Below, piece by piece: positions 51,973-59,756 of a DNA stretch of 64,000 nucleotides (positions are counted from its first letter, which is position 1; each line of letters opens with the position of its first letter). Where the stretch lies: positions 1 to 64,000 of the forward strand of contig NZ_QKSM01000008.1 of assembly GCF_003234185.1 (NCBI RefSeq). The letters run 5' to 3'. A program made the position numbers and the translations under genes. Source of the stretch: Curtobacterium sp. MCSS17_008. GTDB lineage: Bacteria > Actinomycetota > Actinomycetes > Actinomycetales > Microbacteriaceae. Below the pieces are notes generated by a model. It worked only from the letters and a program-made list of their open reading frames with translations. It did not search any database and was not told the origin of the DNA.

Positions 51973-52953
51973 TCAGCGCCCGCGCGCGAGCAGCCAGAGC
52001 AGGTACGGGGCGCCGACGACCCCGGTGACCACGCCGACCGGCAGCGCGTTGCCCGGGATCGCGAACTGCGCGACGAGGTCACCGGCGAGGGTCACGACCG
52101 CCCCGACCGCCGCGACCACCCCGAGTGCGACGCGACCGTTCCCGACGAGCCGCCGGGCGATCGGCGCCGCCATGAGCGCCACGAACGCCACCGGCCCCGC
52201 CGTCGCCACCGCGCTCGCGGTCAGGCAGACGGCGGTGAGGAGCAGGAGGACCTTCGCCCGGTCCGGCCGCAGCCCGAGGGCGGCGGCGACCTCGTCACCC
52301 AGCGCGAGGACGGTGAGCCGCCGCGACTGCAGGAGCGCGGCGGCGAGCAGGACGACGACGGCGACCCCGAGGACGCCGACGAGCGTGCGGTCGACGGCGT
52401 TGAGACTCCCGGAGAGCCAGAGGAGCGCGGTGCCCGCCTGCTGCACGGTGCCCGCGGTGAGCATCCACCCGGTGATGCTCAGGCAGATCGCCGCGACGCC
52501 GATGCCCACGAGCACGACCCGGTTGCCGGTGATCCCCCGACGCCACGAGAGCCCCGCGATCACGACCGACACGAGCAGGGTGCCGACCAGCACCGATCCG
52601 AACAACAGGCCGCCGCTCGCCCCGAGGAGCACGATCGCGGTCAGACCGGACGCACTCGCGCCCGACGTGATGCCGATGACGTCCGGGCTGGCGATGGGGT
52701 TGCGGACGACGCTCTGCACGATCCCGCCCGCGGCTCCGAGGGCGGCACCGACGAGCACCGCGCCCGCCACCCGTGGTCCGCGGAGCTGCCCGATGACGAA
52801 GTCCGACACGGTGTCACCGTGCCCGACGAGCGCGCCGGCGACCCGCAACGGCGAGAGGGGGATCTCCCCCACGCCGAGCCCGACGAGCACGAGGGCGACG
52901 AGGAGCGCCAGGACCGTACCCAGGACGGTGACCTCGCGTCGGAGCGCGCTCAC
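51973..52953 (-). CDS. FecCD-type iron-siderophore ABC permease (second)
   Basis: A 326-residue polytopic membrane protein of the FecCD/BtuC family. Eight to ten hydrophobic helices are visible. Family marks are QLRGPRVAGAVLVGAALGAA, IVQSVVRNPIASPDVIGITSGASA, the ATPase-contact region LTVLALGDEVAAALGLRPDR, and PVAFVALMAAPIARRLVG. The GTG start overlaps the preceding permease gene by 4 bp, so the two form a heterodimeric pore. No substrate-binding protein or ATPase gene adjoins the pair in this window. Confidence 0.92.
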   Translation of the reverse strand: MSALRREVTVLGTVLALLVALVLVGLGVGEIPLSPLRVAGALVGHGDTVSDFVIGQLRGPRVAGAVLVGAALGAAGGIVQSVVRNPIASPDVIGITSGASASGLTAIVLLGASGGLLFGSVLVGTLLVSVVIAGLSWRRGITGNRVVLVGIGVAAICLSITGWMLTAGTVQQAGTALLWLSGSLNAVDRTLVGVLGVAVVVLLAAALLQSRRLTVLALGDEVAAALGLRPDRAKVLLLLTAVCLTASAVATAGPVAFVALMAAPIARRLVGNGRVALGVVAAVGAVVTLAGDLVAQFAIPGNALPVGVVTGVVGAPYLLWLLARGR

Positions 52954-54002
52954 AGGCCGGTCACCACCCGCGAGCGCACCAGCCAGATGAACACCGGCGC
53001 GCCGATGAGCGCGGTCACGATGCCGACCTGCAGCTCCCCCGGGTACGCGACGACCCGGCCCACGACGTCGGCGACGAGCAGGAGCGCCGGTGCGACCAGG
53101 GCGGACAGGAGGATCGTCCACCGCTGGTCGGGTCCGCTCAGTCGACGGACCGCGTGCGGGACGGCGAGACCGACGAAGGCGATCGGTCCGGCGGCGGCGA
53201 CGGCGGAGCCCGCCAGCAGGACCGTCACGACGCCGCCGACGATCCGCACGAGCACGACGCGCTGCCCGAGCGACGCCGCGAGCTCGTCGCCGAGCGCGAG
53301 GGTGTTGAGCGAGCGGCCGAGTCCGGCCGCGACGACGAGCCCGACGAGCACGGGGACCGCGATGACGCCGGCGGTGGCGAGGTCCTTCCCGGCGAGCGCC
53401 CCGACCTGCCAGAAGCGCAGCTGGTCGAGCAGGCTCTGGCTCGACACGAGGACCGCGGTCGTGATCGAGGACAGCGCCGCGGCCACCACCGCACCGGCGA
53501 GGGCGAGGCCGACCGGGGACAGCCCCCGGCGCGCGACCGCCGCCACCCCGTAGACGAGCAGCGCGGCGAGCCCGGCACCGACGAAGGCGAAGGGCAGGTA
53601 CGCGGCGGTTCCGCTGATGCCGAAGACCGCGATCCCGACGACCACGGTGAGGGCGGCACCGGCGTTGATGCCGAGGATGCTGGGATCGGCCAGCGGGTTG
53701 CGCGTCACGCCCTGCATCACCGCGCCGGCCACCCCGAGGGCGGCACCGGCGAGGAGCCCGACGACCGTCCGGGGCACGCGGTTGCCGAGGACGATGAGCC
53801 TGACGTCGTCGTCCCGGTCCGGGTGCAGCACCACGTCGAGGACGGTCCCGAGCGGGATCGGGCGGGATCCGAAGGCGACCGACAGCGCCACCGCGACGGC
53901 GAGCACGGCGACGGCGAGGAGCGCGGCCCCGATCAGACGCGACCGCGAGGCCGGGGCCGACCGGGGTCGGCGTGCAGGGGTGACGGATGAGGACGCAGGC
54001 AT
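52950..54002 (-). CDS. FecCD-type iron-siderophore ABC permease (first)
   Basis: A 350-residue FecCD-family permease, first gene of the pair. A hydrophilic N-terminus of ~25 residues precedes the first helix (LIGAALLAVAVLAVAVALSV). Family blocks are VLGNRVPRTVVGLLAGAALG, MQGVTRNPLADPSILGINAG, LNTLALGDELAASLGQRVVL and PIAFVGLAVPHAVRRLSGPD. ATG 54002 is chosen over an in-frame ATG farther upstream that adds non-family residues. An iron-box-like sequence overlaps the -10 region 10-22 bp upstream, supporting iron regulation. Confidence 0.92.
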   Translation of the reverse strand: MPASSSVTPARRPRSAPASRSRLIGAALLAVAVLAVAVALSVAFGSRPIPLGTVLDVVLHPDRDDDVRLIVLGNRVPRTVVGLLAGAALGVAGAVMQGVTRNPLADPSILGINAGAALTVVVGIAVFGISGTAAYLPFAFVGAGLAALLVYGVAAVARRGLSPVGLALAGAVVAAALSSITTAVLVSSQSLLDQLRFWQVGALAGKDLATAGVIAVPVLVGLVVAAGLGRSLNTLALGDELAASLGQRVVLVRIVGGVVTVLLAGSAVAAAGPIAFVGLAVPHAVRRLSGPDQRWTILLSALVAPALLLVADVVGRVVAYPGELQVGIVTALIGAPVFIWLVRSRVVTGL

Positions 54003-54011
54003 GGGGAGTGC

Positions 54012-54024
54012 GGCAAGCCTAGCC
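54012..54024 (-). promoter_or_regulatory. Iron-box-like sequence and -10 upstream of the permeases
   Basis: On the minus strand GGCTAGGCTTGCC matches 10 of 13 positions of the DtxR/IdeR core GGTTAGGCTAACC and contains a TAGGCT -10-like hexamer. A similar 10/13 match upstream of dnaE shows that TAGGCT promoters can mimic this site, so the call relies partly on the iron-uptake genes that follow. Confidence 0.4.
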
Positions 54025-54080
54025 GCGCACCCCGTTCGGCAGCCCCCGAGGAAGCCGGGAGCGGGCACCGAGCGCGCTCA

Positions 54081-54086
54081 TAGGAT
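54081..54086 (+). promoter_or_regulatory. Candidate -10 element of the HtrA-like protease gene
   Basis: TAGGAT fits TANNNT. A start about 7 bases downstream would give a ~100-nt 5' leader before ATG 54194, containing the hairpin at 54148-54171. Confidence 0.45.
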
Positions 54087-54147
54087 CGTCATGGGTCCGG
54101 CTCCTGTACTGGTCTCCGTCGACGCCCGACCGGGTCGTCGAGGAACG

Positions 54148-54171
54148 GGCCACCACCTCCGAGTGGTGGCC
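54148..54171 (+). other. Leader hairpin upstream of the HtrA-like protease
   Basis: Perfect 9-bp arms GGCCACCAC and GTGGTGGCC enclose a 6-nt loop, 23 bases before the start codon. It could influence mRNA stability or translation; no known regulatory RNA family is recognised. Confidence 0.4.
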
Positions 54172-54193
54172 GAGGGACGACCGGAGAACACCC

Positions 54194-55684
54194 ATGCACG
54201 AGAACCCCGCCGACGACCAGCGCGCCACCGACCGCCCCGCTTGGGAGGCGCCGCACGCCGACCCGACGACCCTGCGCGCCGCCTACGCCTTCGACGGCAG
54301 CGGTCCGTACCTGTACGGGCCGGACGGCTCCGGGCCCTACGCGTACGCCCCGGACGGCCGCGGCCCGTACCTGCTCGGCAGCGCCGCGCTCTGCGGGACC
54401 GCGCTCGGCAGCACGCAGCACGCCTGGACCCACGGCACGGCCACCGGGGTCGGCCCCGGTGTCGGCCCCGGGGTCGGCCCCGGGACGACGCGCCCGCGAC
54501 GCCTCGGTCTCGCCATCGGCTCGGGCATCGCGGCGCTCGCCATCGTCGGCGCTGCCGGCGGGACAGCGTTCGGCCTCTCCTCGCAGGGCACGACGACGAC
54601 CTCGAGCCAGTCGCAGGGCACCACCACGCTGCCCGGCAGCGGATCGGGCACGGACGGGACGGGCACGGACGGCGGCACGAACGGCTTCACGGTCCCGGGG
54701 TACGGCTCCGGCTCCGGCCAGAGCAACGGCGGCGGCACCGGCACCGGCACGCAGGCCGAGCCCACGGCGGCGACCGCCGCGCAGGAGCAGGGTGTGGTGA
54801 CCATCAACACGGTGTTGAACTACGACACGTCCTCGCAGGCCGCCGGCACCGGGATGGTCCTGACCTCCGACGGCACGGTCCTGACCAACAACCACGTGAT
54901 CCAGGGCGCCACGAGCATCACCGTCACCGACGAGACCACGGGCAAGGAGTACACCGCCGACGTCGTCGGGTCGGACGCCACGAACGACGTCGCCGTCCTG
55001 AAGCTGCGGGACGCGTCCGGGCTCTCCACCGTCACGCTCGACGACGACGGGGAACCCGCCACCGGGGACGCCGTCACGGACGTCGGCAACGCCGAGGGCA
55101 CCGGGAACCTCGTCGCCGCCGAGGGGACGGTGACCGCCCTCGACCAGGACATCCAGGTGCAGAGCGAGTCGGGCACGGGCACGGAGTCGCTGCACGGCCT
55201 CATCCAGGTGGCGGCCGACATCGTCTCCGGCGACTCCGGCGGGCCGGTGCTCGACAGCGAGGGCGAGGTCGTCGGCATGGCCACCGCGGCGTCCTCCGGT
55301 TCCGCGGAGGTCACCGGGTACGCCATCCCGATCACGACCGCGAAGGCCATCGCCGACAGGATCCTCGCCGGCGAGTCCTCGGACACCATCACGATCGGCC
55401 TGCCGGCGTTCCTCGGCGTCGAGGTCGGATCGACCGCCACGACGCAGACCACCGCCGGGGTGCCCGTCGCCGGGACGGTCGACGGCTCCGGCGCGGCAGC
55501 GGCGGGCCTGGTCACGGGCGACACCATCACGAGCATCGACGGCACGGCGGTCACCAGCAACGACGCGCTGACGTCCGCGATCCGCTCGCACGCCGTCGGC
55601 GACCGTGTGGAGGTCGGCTACACCGATGCGTCGGGCGCGGCGCACACCGTGACCGTGACCCTGACCGCGGGTCCCGCCGCCTAG
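54194..55684 (+). CDS. Membrane-anchored HtrA-like serine protease (S1C) with PDZ domain
   Basis: A 496-residue envelope protease. The cytoplasmic N-terminus has a ten-residue repeat (GPYLYGPDGS, GPYAYAPDGR, GPYLL) and a GVGPGVGPG stretch. One membrane helix lies near residues 97-120 (GLAIGSGIAALAIVGAAGG). A Thr/Gly/Ser linker leads to the trypsin-like domain with the triad in LTNNHVIQG, ATNDVAVLKL and SGDSGGPVLD. The C-terminal ~95 residues form a PDZ domain (AAGLVTGDTITSIDGTAV). The fold places the protease outside the membrane, for quality control or regulated cleavage. Confidence 0.92.
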   Translation: MHENPADDQRATDRPAWEAPHADPTTLRAAYAFDGSGPYLYGPDGSGPYAYAPDGRGPYLLGSAALCGTALGSTQHAWTHGTATGVGPGVGPGVGPGTTRPRRLGLAIGSGIAALAIVGAAGGTAFGLSSQGTTTTSSQSQGTTTLPGSGSGTDGTGTDGGTNGFTVPGYGSGSGQSNGGGTGTGTQAEPTAATAAQEQGVVTINTVLNYDTSSQAAGTGMVLTSDGTVLTNNHVIQGATSITVTDETTGKEYTADVVGSDATNDVAVLKLRDASGLSTVTLDDDGEPATGDAVTDVGNAEGTGNLVAAEGTVTALDQDIQVQSESGTGTESLHGLIQVAADIVSGDSGGPVLDSEGEVVGMATAASSGSAEVTGYAIPITTAKAIADRILAGESSDTITIGLPAFLGVEVGSTATTQTTAGVPVAGTVDGSGAAAAGLVTGDTITSIDGTAVTSNDALTSAIRSHAVGDRVEVGYTDASGAAHTVTVTLTAGPAA

Positions 55685-55712
55685 CGCGCGACGCCCACGG
55701 GCGGCGGCGGGC

Positions 55713-56870
55713 TCAGCCCAGCAGTGCCCGCACCACCGACCGGTAGACGTTCGCCGGGGAGTCGGTCCGGAAGGCCGTCTCCCCGGCCGCCGTGCGTCCG
55801 ACCCGCGCGAAGCCGATCCCCTCGGCGTGCACGACGACGACCGGCGTCGGTCGTCCCGGATGTCGGATCGACGAGACGGTCCACGGCGCCGCCCAGAAGG
55901 CCGCGAGCCGCGGGTCGGCCTCGGCGACCGCCGCCGGCAGCTCCGACGCGGTGTCCGGCGCACCCGTCCTGCGGGCGAGCAGGCCGGCGCCGACCGATGC
56001 CGTGCGGAAGGGGAAGGTCCACGACGGACGGATGCCGAGCCTCCCGGCCGCCAGCGCGACGACGCGTTCGACCGGCAGCCGGGCGACGGTGCCGCCCGTC
56101 TCGTCCGGTGCGTCCACGACGGTCTCCGACCAGGCCTGGAGGCGCGTGGTCCGCCCGTCCGGCAGCCGCTGCTCCAGGGTGACCGGCGGGGTGTCCTCGG
56201 CCCACGGCGCGAGGAGCTCCTGCGTGGACTCGGGGAGCGTCCCGAGCCGGCCGACCAGGCCGGACTGCACGAGTTCGCGGCCGGCAGGGGTGCGGAGGAG
56301 CGTCGGGCTCCACCGCCGTCCGGCCAGGCTGCGCAGGGTCGCGATCGCCTCGGCGCCGAGCCGCGTGCCGTCGAGGTCGGGCACGGGCGCTGCGACCGGG
56401 AGGGGCTCGAGCTCGCGCTGCGGGCGGGCCGGGGCCGGCTCGGTCGCGCGGACGGACTCGAGCACAGCCGACACCAGGTCGTCGGTGGCGAGCATCCGGG
56501 CGAGCGGCCGTTCGACCGTCACGTCGACGCGGTGCCGTCCGGTGACGAAGAGCAGGTGGGCACCGGTGACGTCGCCGCCCTCGTCGGGGCGGACGTACTC
56601 GACCAGGCGTGCCGGGGCATCGACGGTCGTCCACGGGTCGCAGCCGATGAGCCGGAGTCCGTCGACCGAGCCGGGCAGGCGTTCGAGCAGGCTGGTGTGC
56701 TCCTCGGCGATCGTGCGCTCGGAGGGGCGGGAGCGGACGGTCAGCACGACGTCGTCGCCGATCAGGCGGAGGTCGGACTGCGTGCCCTCCTGGCGCCGCC
56801 AGCGGTCCGGGCGACGCAGGGTCAGACGGGGGGTTCGGTCCTCGGTGCCGAGCGGGACGGGGACGGCCAT
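55713..56870 (-). CDS. Uncharacterised 385-residue protein
   Basis: I do not recognise this protein. The N-terminal ~140 residues (SDLRLIGDDVVLTVRSRPSE, then HRVDVTVERPLARML) loosely resemble LpqN/DcrB-like alpha/beta domains. The C-terminal half (LRSLAGRRWSPTLLRTPAGR; WTVSSIRHPGRPTPVVVVHA) has no clear relative. There is no signal peptide or membrane helix. It is convergent with the HtrA-like protease, 28 bp apart, and monocistronic. The gene looks real: codon use is uniform and no stop interrupts it. ATG 56870 is the first start. Confidence 0.65.
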   Translation of the reverse strand: MAVPVPLGTEDRTPRLTLRRPDRWRRQEGTQSDLRLIGDDVVLTVRSRPSERTIAEEHTSLLERLPGSVDGLRLIGCDPWTTVDAPARLVEYVRPDEGGDVTGAHLLFVTGRHRVDVTVERPLARMLATDDLVSAVLESVRATEPAPARPQRELEPLPVAAPVPDLDGTRLGAEAIATLRSLAGRRWSPTLLRTPAGRELVQSGLVGRLGTLPESTQELLAPWAEDTPPVTLEQRLPDGRTTRLQAWSETVVDAPDETGGTVARLPVERVVALAAGRLGIRPSWTFPFRTASVGAGLLARRTGAPDTASELPAAVAEADPRLAAFWAAPWTVSSIRHPGRPTPVVVVHAEGIGFARVGRTAAGETAFRTDSPANVYRSVVRALLG

Positions 56871-56940
56871 GGGTCGAGGCTACGTGGCGGCTGTGACGGG
56901 GACGGGGACGGCTCGCCGGTGACCCGCAGGGGCGTCCCCG

Positions 56941-57231
56941 TCAGCGTCCACGCGGCCGGGGTGCCGGCGGCGGGGGCACGTGCTTCGCCGCGACGACGTC
57001 GGCGAGCAGGACCTCGACCGCCCCTCGCCGGGTCTCGATCGTCACCGAGTCGTCGGTCCGGGCGGTCAGGACGCCGAGTGCGTCCTGCGCGCCCGATCCC
57101 CGTCGCGCCCGCACCACGATCCGGTCACCGAGGGTCGCCTCGTGCAGCACGCCGAGCGCCAGTGCCCGGGCGAGCGCGTCCTGGCCGCCGGGGGGCAGAC
57201 CGTCGGGGTCCTGCTGGCGCGGTTCCTGCAC
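56941..57231 (-). CDS. Small SH3-like domain protein
   Basis: A 96-residue protein. Its second half (LGDRIVVRARRGSGAQDALG, TDDSVTIETRRGAVEVLLAD, VVAAKHVPP) resembles the SH3-like N-terminal domain that precedes the acetyltransferase domain in Rv0428c-type GNAT proteins. Here no acetyltransferase domain follows: the protein ends in a proline/arginine tail (PPPAPRPRGR). It may be a stand-alone binding domain or the remnant of a longer gene. It diverges from the S4-domain gene with 61 bp between. Confidence 0.6.
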   Translation of the reverse strand: MQEPRQQDPDGLPPGGQDALARALALGVLHEATLGDRIVVRARRGSGAQDALGVLTARTDDSVTIETRRGAVEVLLADVVAAKHVPPPPAPRPRGR

Positions 57232-57280
57232 GCGTCGAGCGTAGGGGCTGCGCCGGCTGCTCGATCGCTGCCGTCGCGCC

Positions 57281-57292
57281 TAGGGTGGAGGG
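57281..57292 (+). promoter_or_regulatory. -10 element of a probable leaderless transcript (S4-domain gene)
   Basis: TAGGGT at 57281-57286 ends 6 bases before ATG 57293. The intervening GGAGGG is too close to the ATG to act as a normal ribosome-binding site. Confidence 0.5.
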
Positions 57293-57655
57293 ATGGAGAA
57301 GGCACGCGTCGACAGCTGGATCTGGGCGGTGCGGATCACGAAGACCCGGTCGGCCGCGACCAGCGCGTGCAAGGCCGGGCACGTCCGGGTGAACGGGGAA
57401 CGGGCGAAGCCGGCGCAGCCGATCGCCGTCGGCGACGAGGTCCGCGTCCGGCAGCACGGCTTCGACCGCGTCGTCGTGGTCCGCGGCATCATCCTCAAGC
57501 GCACGAGCGCGACCGAGGCGGCGAAGCACCTCGAGGACCGGACCCCGCCGCGGCTCCCCCGTGAGGAGGCCGGCTTCGTCCCGACACGTGACCGCGGCGC
57601 CGGGCGTCCCAGCAAGCGGGAACGGCGGGACCTCGAGAAGCTCCGCGGGTACTAG
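57293..57655 (+). CDS. S4-domain RNA-binding protein (Hsp15-like)
   Basis: A 120-residue protein of the Hsp15/YlmH-like S4 family. The S4 fold starts at once (RVDSWIWAVRITKTRSAATS) and continues with ACKAGHVRVNGERAKPAQPI and VGDEVRVRQHGFDRVVVVRG. A basic tail (RGAGRPSKRERRDLEKLRGY) is suited to rRNA contact. In E. coli, Hsp15 binds free 50S subunits carrying nascent chains. It is convergent with the J-domain gene. Confidence 0.88.
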   Translation: MEKARVDSWIWAVRITKTRSAATSACKAGHVRVNGERAKPAQPIAVGDEVRVRQHGFDRVVVVRGIILKRTSATEAAKHLEDRTPPRLPREEAGFVPTRDRGAGRPSKRERRDLEKLRGY

Positions 57656-57701
57656 CGCGTCCGGGGTCGGTCGTCCGGGTCGACGACGACCTCGTCGCGC
57701 G

Positions 57702-58646
57702 TCAGACGTACCGGACGGTCTGCTGCAGCCGGTCGCGGATGTCGAACACGTCGACGGACCCCTCGGGCGACCACGTGCCGTTCAGCACCTGGGCGAGTGC
57801 GCTCCGCCGGACGACGAGCGCGGTGGGCTTGCGGGCGGAGCCGACGAGCTGCACGTCCTCGTCCACCGCGGAGTCCGGCACGACCATGAGCCGCCCGGTG
57901 AACTTCACGCGGGTCTGCTTCTGCACGGCCCGGGCGGCACGGACGAGCTCCTTCACCGGCCGCTCCCCCGGAGCGAGGGTCTCCCCGACGACCTCGCCGT
58001 GCTCGATCCGGACCGGCGCACCCCAGTCGATCGACTCGACCGCCCACAGACCGCTCGGCGTGAGGACGGCGTGGTCGAGCTTGCCCTCGGCTCCCGCGTC
58101 GAGGTCGTGCCACACCGTCACACCGATGCCCATGTCGGACACGACCGCGGCCGTGGCCTCCTCGGCGAGCGCCTCACCGAGCAGCCGTCGGACGTGCCGG
58201 GGCGCCGACCGGACGAGCGCGGGGTCGTAGGGGTCCTCGACGGGGTCGCCGAGACCGACCCACTCGCGCTCGGCCTGCAGGAAGACCTCGCGCGACCGAC
58301 CGCCCGGGTGGCCGTGCGACCGGGCGCGGGGGCGGGAGTCCCGACGCGCTGCCGGGGGTGCGTAGGCGTCGCGGCCGTCGCGTCCCCAGGCCGAGGAGCC
58401 GGACGGGCCCGATGCCCCCTGGGGTGCGGACGTCCGTGATCCCGCGTCGTACGCCCGTCGGGCAGCGGGGGTGCCGACACGCTCCCACGCGATCTGCACC
58501 TGGCGGAAGCGTCGGGCGTCGCCGCCGAGGTCGGGGTGCGTCTCGCGGGCGGCCCGCCGGTACGCGCGTCGGAGTTCGTCGTCGTCGGCGGTCGCGGGGA
58601 CGCCGAGGACCTCGTACGGGGTGGCGTCGGCCGGGCTGTCGGTCAT
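57702..58646 (-). CDS. J-domain and NERD-like domain fusion protein
   Basis: A 314-residue protein. Residues ~8-70 form a J domain (TPYEVLGVPATADDDELRRA YRRAARETHPDLGG) with the HPD motif that stimulates Hsp70. A low-complexity Gly/Ser/Arg linker follows. Residues ~150-310 resemble the NERD nuclease-related domain (AGAEGKLDHAVLTPSGLWAV ESIDWG; VKFTGRLMVVPD). No dnaK or grpE gene is near. The architecture is known among actinobacteria but its role is not. ATG 58646 (MTDSPADATPYEVLG) is the first start. Confidence 0.82.
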   Translation of the reverse strand: MTDSPADATPYEVLGVPATADDDELRRAYRRAARETHPDLGGDARRFRQVQIAWERVGTPAARRAYDAGSRTSAPQGASGPSGSSAWGRDGRDAYAPPAARRDSRPRARSHGHPGGRSREVFLQAEREWVGLGDPVEDPYDPALVRSAPRHVRRLLGEALAEEATAAVVSDMGIGVTVWHDLDAGAEGKLDHAVLTPSGLWAVESIDWGAPVRIEHGEVVGETLAPGERPVKELVRAARAVQKQTRVKFTGRLMVVPDSAVDEDVQLVGSARKPTALVVRRSALAQVLNGTWSPEGSVDVFDIRDRLQQTVRYV

Positions 58647-58753
58647 GGCCCTGCGACACTACCCGCTGCAGGATCGGAGTCCGCCGCGCGCGGGCTGGGA
58701 GCTGCCGGGCCCCACCGAGACGCCGTTCCGTCGTCGAGACGCCGTCCCGTCGA

Positions 58754-58783
58754 CGAGACGCCGCCGGATCCGGCGGCGTCTCG
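58754..58783. terminator. Perfect 30-bp palindrome after the phosphotransferase gene
   Basis: Two exact 15-bp halves (CGAGACGCCGCCGGA and its complement) meet without a spacer, about 70 bases past the stop of the minus-strand phosphotransferase gene. Adjacent sequence carries partial copies of CGAGACGCCG at about 58736 and 58720, suggesting local duplication. A terminator role is likely. Confidence 0.5.
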
Positions 58784-58853
58784 ACGACCCGGAGGTGTCA
58801 CGCGCGGACGCCGGCGTCCCGCCCGGGTCGGGACCGGCGCCGGGACGCGCGGC

Positions 58854-59606
58854 TCAGCGGCCGGTGACCGCCTCGTGGATCGCCGCCGCGTGCGCCTCGA
58901 TCCAGCTGACGTCCGCCCGGTACAGGTCGGCGTGCCCGTGCTCGAGGTCGCTGACGAACTTCGGGTTGCCCGCCGCCGCCTCGGTCTCCATCGTCGTCAC
59001 GAGCGCGACGAGCGAGGCGGTCATCGTCTCGACGAGCACCGCGCGGGACCGCTCGTCGAGGCCGTAGGCGCGGCAGAACTCCGCCGCTCGGTCGAGTCGC
59101 TCGTCGAGGTCCGGGGCGGTGCCGCCCTCGACGAGCCCGGTGGTGAAGGGCGCGAAGCGGTAGACGGCACTCGCGACGTCCCACACCCGCGGCCCGGGGT
59201 GGGCGGTGTCGAAGTCGATGAGACCGACGGCGGCGATGCCGTCGTACACGCAGTTGTACGGCGCGAAGTCGCCGTGCACGATCGTCTCGACCGGCAGGCG
59301 CTCCGCCTGCGACCACACGTCGACCGCGGCGTCCCGGGGGTAGGAGGCCGCGGCGTCGTGGTAGTGCCGCAGCAGACGGGCGGAGGTGACGAGTGCCGCC
59401 TCGCTCCCGGTCTCGGCGCTCAACGGGTAGTTGCCGGCGGTCCCCGGCACGAAGGTGACCGTCTCGACCGATTCCCCGACGGCGATCGGTTCGGGCGCCG
59501 CGACGAAGCCCCGCTCGTGCAGGTGCGCGAGCAGCCGGTGCACCGTCGGAGTCCACGGCCCTGCCGGGCGGTGGACGCGGTCGTCGGCTCTGGTGACACG
59601 CTCCAT
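58854..59606 (-). CDS. Aminoglycoside phosphotransferase-family protein
   Basis: A 250-residue kinase-like protein of the APH/choline kinase fold. The Brenner motif is VETIVHGDFAPYNCVYDG near residue 112 and the metal-binding motif GLIDFDTAHPGPRVWDVASA near 130. The N-terminal lobe is short. Such proteins act on many small alcohols, and a resistance function cannot be assumed. It is monocistronic, between the J-domain gene and the divergent GntR gene. Confidence 0.82.
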   Translation of the reverse strand: MERVTRADDRVHRPAGPWTPTVHRLLAHLHERGFVAAPEPIAVGESVETVTFVPGTAGNYPLSAETGSEAALVTSARLLRHYHDAAASYPRDAAVDVWSQAERLPVETIVHGDFAPYNCVYDGIAAVGLIDFDTAHPGPRVWDVASAVYRFAPFTTGLVEGGTAPDLDERLDRAAEFCRAYGLDERSRAVLVETMTASLVALVTTMETEAAAGNPKFVSDLEHGHADLYRADVSWIEAHAAAIHEAVTGR

Positions 59607-59728
59607 CGTGACCTCCTGATCGGTACGTCTCCCTCGACGTGAGGGTCAGCGTAGCGACGCCGCGTCGGCGATGTCTCGATCTGGTCACGAACACCGTGTG
59701 ACGTTTTCGCTCCCGACGGGATGCATCG

Positions 59729-59756
59729 TTGCATGCAAGCAGTAGGATCGCTTCGC
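59729..59756 (+). promoter_or_regulatory. GntR promoter with palindromic operator
   Basis: TTGCATGCAA, a perfect 10-bp palindrome at 59729-59738, lies just before a TAGGAT -10 (59743-59748) that ends 8 bases before the GTG start. A second palindrome GATGCATC adjoins it at 59720-59727. The position between -35 and -10 suits an auto-repressor operator of the encoded GntR protein, and the transcript is probably leaderless. Confidence 0.6.

Noticed and set aside
59721..59756. ATG 59721 as the start of the GntR regulator
   Set aside because: It lies within the operator and upstream of the -10 box; GTG 59757 is correctly spaced from that box.
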